From: Caulochytrium protostelioides
Lineage: Eukaryota; Chytridiomycota; Caulochytriomycetes; Caulochytriales; Caulochytriaceae
Length of the DNA stretch: 64,000 nucleotides
Reading direction: 5' to 3'
NCBI GenBank assembly: GCA_003615045.1
Contig: ML014120.1
Span: 62,001-126,000, forward strand
Shown: positions 40,577 to 50,700 of the stretch, piece by piece
Layout of the letters: each line of letters opens with the position of its first letter
Position numbering within the stretch: position 1 is the stretch's first letter
Notes under the pieces: model-generated
The model's input: the letters and a program-made list of their open reading frames with translations, nothing else
The model's database searches: none
What the model was told of the DNA's origin: nothing
Program-made: the position numbers and the translations under genes

Positions 40577-41858
40577 ATGGCCCGCGTCCTGTGGCAGGGC
40601 TCGCTGGCGCGCCTCACGCGCTGCTCGGTCGGCCTCTTCAACCATCTCGTCTACTACGGCGGCCCCTGCTTTGTCCTCCTCGCCGTCCTCCTCATCGGCC
40701 TCTGCGCCGCGTCCTTCCTGCATACCGTGCTGCCCTGGCTCGCCGCCCCGCGCCAGCTGGCTACAGGCGGCCCGACGGATGCGCTCGAGCCGTCGCCTGC
40801 CACGGACGCCGTCCGCCCCTTCGTGTACTACGCCCACAGCGCGGCGGCCTACTATCTGCTGGCGTGCATCGCCTTCCACTACTATGGCGCCGTCATGACG
40901 CCGCCGGGCGGCACCGAGGCCTTTGCCCACCGCGTGCGGGAGCGCGCGACGGCCGCCGCTGCGGGCGCCGCGACGGACGCCGCGACGGAGGATCACGCCG
41001 CCGCCAGCCCCGAGAAGGAGGCGGTGATCCCGCTGGCCCGCGATGCCAAGTATGATCTGGAGGCCGCGCTGGATGGCCGCGGCGTGCCGCAGAAGATCGG
41101 CGCGCGGTACTGCCGCAAGTGCGATCGCCCCAAACCCGACCGCGGGCACCACTGCTCCGTGTGCCGCCGATGCGTGCTCAAGATGGACCACCACTGTCCC
41201 TGGATCAGTAAGTGAACGAGGGCGGCGCCACCCAACGAGACGAGACGGGGTCGGATGGACCGGGCAACGTACTCACGCTCGCTCTGGATATCTTCTTCGC
41301 GTGTTCATGCGTCTGGTAGGTAACTGCGTCGGCCATGCCAACCACCGCTACTTCTATCTCTTCTTAGTCTATATGGCGGCGGGCGCCGCGTACTTTGTCG
41401 TCAGCTCGCTGCCCATCGCGCTGCATATCCTGGAGTGGCGGGTGAGTTCGTCGCCGCGGCTGCCGCCGCCCGGCTCGCCCGAGCGCGGCGTCTTTGTGCT
41501 CGCGTGGATGCTCGCCCTGTTCATTGGCGCCGCCGTCGCCGGGATGGCTGTGTTTCACACTTGGCTCATCGCCCGCGGCATGACCACGATTGAGTACTAC
41601 GGCCGCGACGTCGCCGAGGCCGTCGCCAGTCTGCGCGGCAACACCTACATCAACGAGTATGATCTGGGGCCGCGGCGCAACTTCCGCGTCTTCTTCAACC
41701 TCGGGCCCGACCGGCCCTGGTGGACGGTGCTGGTGCCGCGCTTCGTCGCGCCGCTCAGCGACGGGACCGTCTGGCTCCGCGCCGACGACCTCGTCTCCCG
41801 CCATTCGACCGCCTGGCTGAGGCACACCGACTTCAAGGATCATCTGCTGCCCGTCTAG
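40577..41858 (+). CDS. DHHC protein S-palmitoyltransferase (ZDHHC16-like)
   Basis: Two exons (40577-41207, 41320-41858) give 389 residues. DHHC enzymes attach palmitate to cysteines of membrane proteins in the secretory pathway. Hydrophobic segments lie at about residues 20-50 and 85-105, before the cysteine-rich domain, and at about 220-250 and 275-300 after it. The cysteine-rich domain reads [32 protein letters not shown] and, after the intron, [12 protein letters not shown]. The catalytic D-H-H-C is at 204-207. [11 protein letters not shown] before the domain and the C-terminal [20 protein letters not shown] resemble the ZDHHC16 subgroup. Its 3' end is only 32 bases from the stop of the next, opposite-strand gene. 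Confidence 0.93.
41208..41319 (+). other. Intron of the DHHC gene
   Basis: A 112-bp intron, donor GTAAGT and acceptor CTGGTAG. It falls inside the cysteine-rich domain, splitting the Ser codon in CPWISNCVGH. Confidence 0.88.
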
Positions 41859-41890
41859 GCCATGCGGGCGCGGGCGTGGTGGCCGCACCG

Positions 41891-44521
41891 TCACGAGAGA
41901 CTCGAGGCGTCGCCGTCGTTGGCGTCCCACGGATTCGCGGGCCAGAGCGCCATGAGGCGCGCAACGCGCCGGTCCAGCCGCGCGTCGTCGGCCCCGGAGA
42001 TCCGCAGCTGGCGGCGCAGGGCGCCGTCCCCGTCAAACAGCCGCAGGCAGCACCAGACCGTCAGGTCCGCCCGCGCCGAGCAGTCGAGCCGCGCGCGCTG
42101 CCGCCGCACGTGGGCATACACCCACGTCTTGGCGCGGGGTGCCCAGTGCGTCTGCCACAGCGCGCGGACGGCGTCCGGATGCTGTGCGCTCAGGCTGTTT
42201 CTGCGCGCGCGCCGAATGGCATTGGGACGGCTACCACCATCATCGCCCATCATCGCGTCGCCGTCGGCACCGTCGCTGCGCGCGTCGGCGAGGCCATCGT
42301 AGGGCGTGCACTGATGCGTGCGCGGGTCATACCGCAGCGCCTGGCGGCAGGACGGGAACTGCGCCACGAGCGCAGCCACGTGGTACCACAGCCGCACATC
42401 TGGTTCCGGGTTCGTCTCGAGCACAGCGACGAGGACAGCGAGCAGCGCGCTGAGCGGCGCTGTCGGCGTCCGTCGCAACGGGTCAGTGGCGCGGCTGCGC
42501 CCGCGGCCGTACCGGATATCGAGCGGCACGCCGCGCGCGCGGTACGTATAGTACCGCAGGAGCGGCTCGACGCACGTCGTGTAGCTCGCTTGGACATCGA
42601 GCTTGATGAGCCTCTCGGCGTACGTGACCCAGAGGGTATCGAGGTACCCGGGGACGCCGGCGTCAAAGACGATGGGCGCGAGCTCGAGCGCGAGCGCGTA
42701 GCCGGCGGGGTCCTGCGGGCGGTACGCGACGTAGCACTGGACGACGTCGCGGATCGTTGCAGCGGCCCGCGCCGGCGTGTACATAAGCAGGTAGCAGTAA
42801 TACCGCAGAAAGAACGGATGCCCGAGCTGCCGCTGGAAGCAGCCCTCGAACAGATCAATGGCCTCCTGCAGGCGGGTGCGCGCCGTCGACGCGACGGGCA
42901 CGAGCGGCGCGTCGTCATGGCAAGCCGCGTCGGCCTCGCCGTCGTCCGCGCCGCCGGCCTCACCGTCGTCCGCGGCGGCGGCGGCGGCGGCGGCGGGACG
43001 GCCGTACAGGTCGGGGCCGGCTGCAAACCGCTCAGCATCGACGCCGAACGCGAGACTGCTCTCGGCCTCGGACGCCACACTCATGTCGTCGCGGTCGGAG
43101 CTTGGCGGCTCGATCGGCGTCGGCTCCGCGTGGTGGGGGTGGACGTCCGGATGGGCGAGCCACGTGGCCGTCGTCATGCGGCGCGGCGGTGGCGGCGCGA
43201 TGGGAGCCGGTCTGGACGGTGGCTCATCCTGGGCCAAGACGGACGGCGGCGCGGGGAAGCGCGGGGAAGCTGCCGTCGCGTCCCGCGCGGCGGGCGCGCG
43301 TCGCGGACGAGGTAGCGGGTTCCAGGCGTCGTGATAGAGGTCGCTGCCCTGGAGGAGCGCGACCCAGCGCATGTTCTGGGAGGTCGAGGCGTGCGCCATT
43401 TCGGCGAGGAAGGCTTCGGCGGCCAGGATCGCGCGGTAGCCGACGGCGACGGGGGCGTGGACGAAGGGTTCTTCGCGGCCGTGCTGCGCCATCTGCTGGA
43501 CGACGTCCTTCCAGTCGCCCGTGGCGCCGAAGGCGATGGCGCTCACGAGCATGCGGCAGTAGCGCTCCAGCGTGAGCCACGCGGGCGGGAACGCGGCCAT
43601 CAGCAGCGGCAGCGGGTGGCGCAGCGGCACGACGCCGCCGACGGCGCCGCCCACGTGGGCCTCGGCCTGATGCGTCAGAAACAGCCCCGGGCGCTGGTCC
43701 ACCAGCACGAACGCGGCGGCCGGCAGCGATGCGTGCCACAGGCCGAGGACGTCGTCGACGAACTGGTCGGCGTAGGAGTGCAGGTACCGCGGGTCGTCGT
43801 GGAAGGAGAGGCTCGCGTTGGCGTAGGCCAGCAGGCGGCCGCCGAGATAGGGCCGGGTGGCGGACGGGTGGGAGGGCGGCGCGCCGCGGCCGAGCCGGAT
43901 GAGGTGGGGCGACATCATGTGGCTCTGCATCACGTAGTAGCGGTAGTAGAGCGGCGCGGCCTCGGCGACGCGGTGCTGCCGGATGAGCTTGGCGGCCAGT
44001 CGCCGCAGCCGCTGGCCCACGTGGCCGAAGCGGAACAGGTAGGGTTCTTGCGTGACGATGAGCGCCGAGTCGAGCGGGATGATCCGCCGCTGGTTGACCA
44101 CCGGGCGCGCGGGCCGGTACGGATGGAACCGGTACATGGCCTCGAACGCCGCTGCCGCCGCTGCTGTCGCCTGCGCTGCCGTACGGCGTGATGGCAACGC
44201 GGCCGCGGCGGGCGCCGCCGCCTCGATCGGCGTCTCGCCATCGGCGTCGGCGTCGGCATCGCTCGGGACCGCGTCGTCGAGGTCGCTCGGCAAGGCGTCC
44301 GGATCCAACGGCATCTCGAGGTCCAGGTCGAGGTCGGGCCACCCGGCGCCCGCGAGCTGCGTGAGCGCGCCCTGATACGCGCGCTCATCGTCGTCCTCGT
44401 CGCCGCCGTCGCTGTGCTCGTCGGGTTCGGCAGGGCGTGGTCGCTGGGAACTCCGACGGTGCGGGGTCGGCGTCGATGCCGGCGCGTCGGCGCCGCCCTG
44501 GCGGCGGCCGCGGCGGTCCAT
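41891..44521 (-). CDS. Large helical protein, possibly TAF1A/Rrn11-like
   Basis: An 876-residue frame that I cannot assign firmly. Residues 1-110 are acidic and Ala-rich. From about 125 on, the sequence looks like paired helices: RLRRLAAKLIRQHRVAEAAP, LYYRYYVMQSHMMSPHLIRL, YCRMLVSAIAFGATGDWKDV. A disordered Pro/Asp-rich linker lies at about 425-560. More helices follow (AIDLFEGCFQRQLGHPFFLR, YYCYLLMYTPARAAATIRDV). The layout of helical repeats around a linker is reminiscent of the RNA polymerase I core-factor subunit TAF1A/Rrn11, but no single motif proves this. The ATG at 44521 (MDRRG) is chosen because the frame upstream becomes pure GC-repeat sequence. It is tail-to-tail with the DHHC gene. 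Confidence 0.6.
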   Translation of the reverse strand: MDRRGRRQGGADAPASTPTPHRRSSQRPRPAEPDEHSDGGDEDDDERAYQGALTQLAGAGWPDLDLDLEMPLDPDALPSDLDDAVPSDADADADGETPIEAAAPAAAALPSRRTAAQATAAAAAAFEAMYRFHPYRPARPVVNQRRIIPLDSALIVTQEPYLFRFGHVGQRLRRLAAKLIRQHRVAEAAPLYYRYYVMQSHMMSPHLIRLGRGAPPSHPSATRPYLGGRLLAYANASLSFHDDPRYLHSYADQFVDDVLGLWHASLPAAAFVLVDQRPGLFLTHQAEAHVGGAVGGVVPLRHPLPLLMAAFPPAWLTLERYCRMLVSAIAFGATGDWKDVVQQMAQHGREEPFVHAPVAVGYRAILAAEAFLAEMAHASTSQNMRWVALLQGSDLYHDAWNPLPRPRRAPAARDATAASPRFPAPPSVLAQDEPPSRPAPIAPPPPRRMTTATWLAHPDVHPHHAEPTPIEPPSSDRDDMSVASEAESSLAFGVDAERFAAGPDLYGRPAAAAAAAADDGEAGGADDGEADAACHDDAPLVPVASTARTRLQEAIDLFEGCFQRQLGHPFFLRYYCYLLMYTPARAAATIRDVVQCYVAYRPQDPAGYALALELAPIVFDAGVPGYLDTLWVTYAERLIKLDVQASYTTCVEPLLRYYTYRARGVPLDIRYGRGRSRATDPLRRTPTAPLSALLAVLVAVLETNPEPDVRLWYHVAALVAQFPSCRQALRYDPRTHQCTPYDGLADARSDGADGDAMMGDDGGSRPNAIRRARRNSLSAQHPDAVRALWQTHWAPRAKTWVYAHVRRQRARLDCSARADLTVWCCLRLFDGDGALRRQLRISGADDARLDRRVARLMALWPANPWDANDGDASSLS

Positions 44522-45013
44522 CTCGGCCACGGCACGGCGGCCGGCGGCCAGCAAGAGCGGTTGTGCGCGGTCCACGACTAGGCGAGACCGGCGACGACGG
44601 CAGCGACGGTGAAACCCATGGGCATTCTCGCGATCAGGGCAAGGGTGCAATGCCGGCCCGCGGTCGCGGCATGGGCGGCGTAGCGTCCGCTGACCAGCGC
44701 GATCCGAGCCTCCGCGGCGATCGCGTCGGAAGCCGCGGAAAGTCGATCCGAAAGGGACCGAACGTCGGGGCGAGCAGAGCGGAGTTGGATGCGATGGCCC
44801 AGGATCGGCACTGTCGATGCGGGCGGCGTCGCGACGCTCCCAGGAGGATCCACGTCTCTCTGTGGGCACGCAGGCATGCGTCCGATGTGCTAGCATGGTC
44901 TCGAGGGCGACGGCATCGCCTGCCTTGCTTGGACGAGAGCGGCGGAGCCGCATCGACGCGGCGACGGAGGCGTGGGTGTGACATGAAACAGGGTGCGGCG
45001 GCCGCGGGGACCG

Positions 45014-45108
45014 GCGCCCCCGAGCACGCCGCCGCCGCCGCCGCCGCCGCTTCCGCCGCTCCAGCACCGACGGCCAAGAGGCCTTGCGCGTCCTGCCCGC
45101 CCGCCACG

Positions 45109-45150
<42 letters not shown>

Positions 45151-45153
45151 CTC
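45014..45153. repeat. Clustered (GCC)n microsatellites
   Basis: Two GCC-triplet runs (about 45.03 and 45.11-45.15 kb) flank less regular GC-rich sequence. They give poly-Ala, poly-Arg or poly-Gly in any frame. Confidence 0.8.
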
Positions 45154-45670
45154 GCCATCCGCGCCCCTTGCGAGGCCGCGTGCCATCCACGCGTCCGCGC
45201 CGCCATGGTCCGCGTCCTTCGAGACCCACGAGATACGCAGTGACAGCCGCCGCTGGAACGCCGCTGGGCGGCTGGTGGCCGGCGGTCGGCCGTCGGTGGT
45301 CGTCCGAGCCGACAGCGCCGCGGGGAGGCGCGCAGGACACGATGCGCCATGCGAGGATCGCATGAAGGGAACGCACCGCCGCCGTCGTCGTCGGGATCCC
45401 ATCGCCGACGCCGACCCGGGAGCCTGTCGCCCGCGCGCCTGTCCACCACCGGACCGTCCCACGGGATCAGCGCTCTGCCGCTCCGCCGCTCCGCCGCCGC
45501 TGGCATCGCCACCTCTGCTTGCTCCGAGAGCGCCGCTGGACCGCGTCGTCGTCTCCGTCGCTGCGCCCTCTGCCCGATCGCGCTCTGTCCGCGCGCGGTG
45601 CCGCTGGCTCCAACCGCCCACGTGCTATCCCCCCCCTGGAGACCGTCTCCGCCGACGACGACGTGCGGCG

Positions 45671-45690
45671 TCTCTCTCTCTCTCTCTCTT
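45671..45690 (+). repeat. (CT)n run upstream of SEC11
   Basis: A run of alternating C and T about 58-77 bases before the SEC11 start codon, within a pyrimidine-rich leader that may serve as transcription initiation region. Confidence 0.6.
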
Positions 45691-45747
45691 GGTCTGTGCG
45701 CTCGCTCCCGCCCGCAACGGCAGACGGACGCCGACGACGCCGACGCC

Positions 45748-46278
45748 ATGTTCGCCTCCTTGCAGCGGATCTCGCTGCGTCACGTCTCGCAGCATGCCCT
45801 GTCGTTCGCGCTGATTATGGCCTCGGCGCTCATGGTCTGGAAGGCCATGACCCTGGCCGTCCGGTCCGAGTCGCCGATCGTCGTCGTGCTGTCGGAGAGT
45901 ATGGAGCCCGCGTTCGCGCGCGGCGACCTGCTGTTCTTGTATGAGCCCGACACGCCCGTCGCCGTCGGCGATATCTGTGTGTTCAAGATCAAGGACAAGG
46001 AGGTGCCCATCGTCCACCGCGTGACCGAGGCCCGCACCGAAACCAAGACGGGCCAGCAGTTCCTGCTGACCAAGGGCGACAACAACCCGGTCGACGACCG
46101 CGGGCTCTACAACCCGGGCCAGATGTGGATCAAGCGCGAGGACGTCGTCGGCCGCGTCCGCGGGATGATCCCGTACATCGGCATGATCACGATTCTGCTG
46201 AACGACTATCCCCAGCTGAAGGTCGTCCTGCTCATGTCGGTCGGCATCATGGTCCTGCTCTCCAAAGACGAGCAATAG
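45748..46278 (+). CDS. SEC11: Signal peptidase complex catalytic subunit SEC11
   Basis: A 176-residue protein matching the family length (167 in yeast, 179 in human SEC11A). SEC11 cleaves signal peptides on the lumenal side of the endoplasmic reticulum. A short cytosolic N-terminus precedes the first membrane helix at about 17-38 (LSFALIMASALMVWKAM). The catalytic Ser51 lies in VLSESMEP, His90 in VPIVHRVTE, and the Asp residues in KGDNNPVDDRGLY (111, 116, 117). A second hydrophobic segment is at about 157-171 (LKVVLLMSVGIMVLL). These are the Ser-His-Asp features of the eukaryotic type I signal peptidase. No intron. Confidence 0.97.
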   Translation: MFASLQRISLRHVSQHALSFALIMASALMVWKAMTLAVRSESPIVVVLSESMEPAFARGDLLFLYEPDTPVAVGDICVFKIKDKEVPIVHRVTEARTETKTGQQFLLTKGDNNPVDDRGLYNPGQMWIKREDVVGRVRGMIPYIGMITILLNDYPQLKVVLLMSVGIMVLLSKDEQ

Positions 46279-46752
46279 CCCTTTCTCGGATGGCCGACAT
46301 CGCCGATGGCTCGCAGACGTCTGCTCTCTCCGATATCGGCGCCTCTCCGTCGACGTCTGGCGCGGCCGCGGCGCTCGCCGCGCGGCCCCTGCGGCTCGCG
46401 GAGGAGTCTGCGCGGCGTGGTCGCTCCCGCATGGGCCGTGTCGGCCCCACGCGCGCGCATGAGGTCGCCCCGCCGCAGGCTCGGCGATCGGCGAGACGGC
46501 GATCTCGCCCACCCGAAGCGAGCGGGACCCGGGGCTCACGGCTCGGCTCTGCGCCTGCGTAGGCCTCCGCGCTCCGCTCCGGTGCCTTCCACCACGGCAC
46601 CTCGAATCCTCATTCCCCCCATCCGCGATGCACCCTGATTGTTATACCTCAAGAGCGTGTGCTACCCGAGAGACGGCCCCTATGGCGGGGCTGCCACGCG
46701 TGATACCGCCACCGGCCGAAGCTCACGAGCGTGACGCGCGCGAGGGTACCCC

Positions 46753-46757
<5 letters not shown>

Positions 46758-46790
<33 letters not shown>

Positions 46791-46797
46791 TTCGCCG
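46758..46797. repeat. (CGG)n microsatellite
   Basis: About twelve GGC triplets in intergenic sequence. Confidence 0.85.
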
Positions 46798-47295
46798 CGG
46801 GACCGACCGGAGGGGTCGTGGCTGGGGAGTCCGGCCGCCCACGGCCTCGTGCACGGCGCGATGGTGCGATCCCGCGGCGCTCCGGCCGCGCCGCGCGCGC
46901 GGCGACATGCGGCGGCGGTTCGACAATGGCGTCGCCGGGCGGGGCGGCCGCGTGGCGCAGTCGCCACACGGCGGACGGCCGGGCCGGCGGCGGGATCGGC
47001 GGGACGCCCCGTGGCGTTCGGGGAGGATCGCCCACGGCCGTATGTATTTCTGGCACTCGCTCGGAACGCCGTGGAGGCGATGTCTCTGCGGCGCGTGCCG
47101 ATAGCGATGGCGGTGGCGAGGCCTCTGGCCCTCCGATCTGCGGGCCGGCTGACTCGATGCGTGATGCCGATCCGTCCTGCGGAAAAACCACAGCGGGACG
47201 CATGAGCACCCGCCTTCCGACAGGCTAATGTGACATGAACGGCGGTTGCGTCGGCTCCAATCGTGGGTCTCGGAACGCGCCGTCCTACCGTCCTA

Positions 47296-47367
47296 CCGTC
47301 ATACCGCCGTCATATCGACATACCGTCATACCGTCGTCATATCGACATACCGTCATACCGCCGTCAG
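47296..47367. repeat. 27-bp minisatellite, 2.7 copies
   Basis: The unit begins CCGTCATACCGCCGTCATAT and continues CGACATA. The copies are adjacent with no spacers, so this is a minisatellite and not a CRISPR-like array. Shorter CCGTCCTA units precede it. Confidence 0.8.
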
Positions 47368-47731
47368 ACGATCCCGTCGACGCCATCCTCGCTCAGCAAT
47401 CCCACGCAGGGACGGCTGGTCCGACGCACCCGGGAGGCCCTTCGATCGTTCCCGCATTGCCCCGACCCCGCGGGCGGTATCCCCTTGACCTGGTCTCGAG
47501 CCCCGCACCCCTGTTCCCGTGGGCACGTCCCGGCCCCTCCAACGGAACCCGCCCGATCCGACCGACGCCCGCCGGTGCCCTCCGCCGGTGCTCCCCGCCG
47601 ACGCCTGCTGGGCCCTCCCTGGCCGGCGCCCGCCGATCTCGGGTCAGGGACCGCCGGGTGGACTCCGCGGGGGGTCGAGCACGAGCACGAGCACGAGCAC
47701 GAGCGCTCGCCTGGCCCCGCCTCGCCCCGCC

Positions 47732-50700
47732 ATGCCGGCGACGCCCCCGCCGACGTCGGCGGCGGCCACCGCCGCTTCCGACGCCTGGCTCACGCTGGCG
47801 GCCTCCCCCGCCGACTCGCACGCGTCCGACATCCGTCTCACGTCGCCGCCGGGCGCCGCGACGGCCGTCGCTGGCACGAGGCCGACCGGCGCCACCGACC
47901 GCGAGGCCGACCGCGAGCACCGGCCTCGGCAGGCGCCGATGCTCAGCGTGACGGCCGCGAGCGGCAGCGACGCCCGGACGTCCCGGCGCCAGCGGCCCGC
48001 GTCGCCGCCAGCCCGCGGCGCTGGGCCGGCGCGATCGGTCGGCTCGCGCGCCAGCGAGTCGCACGAGCACGTGATGGCGCGGCTCGAGGAGATGATGGCG
48101 GCGCTGGCCTCGCACGGCGACGGCAGCGAGCCGCCGACGCCCGGCCGCACGACGCCGGTCGGCGCGGGCGAGGCAGCCCCGTCCGAGGGCCGTGCGGCCC
48201 TCGGACGCGAGCGCAGCAACACCGACGCCCGTCGCCGTGACCGCGACCGGGCCAGCGAGGGGGAGCGAGACCGCAGCCGCGGCGCCGACGCCATGAGTGC
48301 CCCGAGGACCTGGCGCGCGCCCGTGACGCGCGCGTCGCCGCCGCTCACGACGCGCGACGCCGCACGCGGCCCGTCCAGCGCGTCGGCGTCGCGGCACAGC
48401 CTCCTGCTCGAGCCGCTCGACGACGTGCTCGCCTCGTTTGGCTCGGAGCCCGCGACGCCCGACGACGGCGAGGCGCGGAGCCCGGCGCCTTCCTCAGCAC
48501 CGCGCTCGGCGCGGACAAAGGCCGACTCGCAAGCGCGTGAGACGCGCGAAGCGGCTACTGCGGCCGAAGCAGAGGCGGCAGCGCACACTGTCGTGGAAGC
48601 GAAGCGCCGTGAGCGTGCCACCGCCGAAGCCGCCGAGATCTTGGCCCAAGCGGAAGCGGAAGCGGCCGCTGCTGAAGCGGAAGCAGAAGCAGAAGCGGAA
48701 GCAGAAGCGGAAGCGGAAGCGAAAGCAGAAGCGAAAGCAGAAGCCGAGCGTGAGCGCATGGCCCGCGATCGCCGCGAACGCGAGCAGCGTGAGCAGCAGG
48801 AGCGTGAAGCACGCGAACATCAAGAAGCTTTAGAGCGCGAGCGTCAAGAAGCTCTGGAGCGCGAGCGCGAGGAGGCGCTGGAGCGCGAGCGTGAGGAAGC
48901 GCGCGAGCGCGCCGCTCAGGCCGAGAAGCAAGCCGCGCGGGAGCGCGAGCGCCAAGCGCGGCTCGAGCGACTTGCCCAGCTGGAGCGCGAAGAGCAGGAA
49001 GCGCGTGAGGCGCGAGCGCAGCGCGAACGCGAGGCCCGCGAGGCCGAAGCGGCGCGCCTCGAGCAAGCACGTCTGGAGCAAGAACGCCTCGCGCGTGAAG
49101 CCGAAGACGCCCGTCTCGCTGCGGAGCGCGAACGCGTCGCGCGTGAAGCCGAAGCGGCAGCCGCAGCCGCGGAAGCGAAAGCGGCTGCGGAGGCGACTGC
49201 AGCCATGGAAGCGGAAGCCGAGGAAGCGCGTGAACGCGAACGAATTGCGCGCGAACTGGAAGCGCTCGAGCAGCGCGAGCGCGAAGCGCATGAACGCCGC
49301 GAGCGCCAGATTCAGGAAGCGCGCGTCGTGCAAGAACGGCTGGAGCGGCTTGAGCGCGAGCGACTTGAGCGGCTTGAGCGCGAACGTGAAGAGCAACTAG
49401 AGCAAGAACGCCTGGAGCAAGAACGCCTGGAGCAAGAACGCCTGGAGCAAGAACGTCTGGAGCAAGAACGCGTGGAGCAAGAACGCNNNNNNNNNNTGAG
49501 CGCGAACGTGAAGAGCAACTAGAGCAAGAACGCCTGGAGCAAGAACGCCTGGAGCAAGAACGCCTGGAGCAAGAACGTCTGGAGCAAGAACGCGTGGAGC
49601 AAGAACGCTTGGAGCAAGAACGCCTGGAGCAAGAGCGACTGGAGCAAGAACGCCTGGAGCAAGAACGCCTGGAGCAAGAACGCCTGGAGCAAGAGCGACT
49701 GAAGCAAGAACGCCTGGAGCAAGAACGCCTGGAGCAAGAGCGACTGAAGCGAGAACGCCTGGAGCAAGAGCGACTGGAGCAACGCGAGCGTGAGCGCGAA
49801 GAACGGCACCAGCAAGAACGGCTCGCGCAGCTGGAACGGGAGCGCGCGGTGCGCGAAGCGCGTGAAGCCCGTGAAGCCCGTGAAGCTGAGGAAGCCCGTG
49901 AAGCCAAAGAAGCGGAGGGCCGGATCGAACGCCTTGAGCGTGAGCGCGCCGAACGTCGCGAGCGCGAAGAACGTCTTGAGCGCGAAGAACGCGCGCGTGC
50001 CGAAGCGGAAGCTGCGCGAGCGGAAGCCGCCAAACGCGAGGCGCGTGGCACAGACGGCGACGGCGACGATGCAGAGACCGGCAGCCGCCGCGTCGCCAAG
50101 GACCGGTCGCATTTGGGCCCGTCGCGCTCGAACCCGCGCGACCCGGGGACCGCTCGCGATCCACGCGGAGCGTCTCCACGGCGCCGGGGCCGCGTCAGTT
50201 CGGATGAGGACCTCACAGACGACGCAGCATCCGAGCGCCCGTCCCGCTCGCGCGAGGACGCCGTCCACACGGACCGCGACGATGTCTCTGATGATCCCGA
50301 AGACCGCTCGCCGCCGCGCCGTCGCCATGCACCGCAGCCGTCACGAAACCGCGAACGGCGCCGGGAGCCATCTCGGACGCCGGAGGGCAGCCGCAGCCGC
50401 AGCCCCAGCAGCAGCTCCTGCCGCAGCCGCAGCCGCCGCCGACGCGATGGCAGCGACCACGACTCCGGACCCGAGAGCGACGGGTCCGACGACCGGTTTC
50501 GCCGGCGTCCCAACGACCGCAGTCGCCGCCGGCGTCGTGATCCTGGGACGGACGAGGAAAGCAGCGTCTGCAGCAGCCCGTCCACCGCCGCCGCTGCCCC
50601 CGCGGCTGCTGCTGCTGCGACCGCTGCGGCTGCTGCTGCGACTGTCAAGGCCAAGCGCCGCTCGCGCGAACGGCTGACGACGTCAGCGACGACGTTGCTC

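Larger units (their letters stand above)
44522..45747. other. Divergent promoter region
   Basis: A 1.2-kb region between the minus-strand helical-protein gene and SEC11, rich in (GCC)n and with a CT dinucleotide run just before SEC11. Open frames here are GC-repeat artefacts; I see no gene. Confidence 0.6.
46279..47731. other. Intergenic region with repeats
   Basis: A 1.45-kb region between SEC11 and the giant coiled-coil gene. It holds a (CGG)n run at 46.76 kb, a 27-bp minisatellite at 47.30 kb and a (GAGCAC)n run near 47.68 kb. No gene is supported. Confidence 0.55.

Noticed and set aside
47296-47367. Regularly repeated 27-bp units that might suggest a CRISPR-like array
   Set aside because: The units are directly adjacent with no unique spacers, there is no cas gene, and the genome is eukaryotic; it is a minisatellite.
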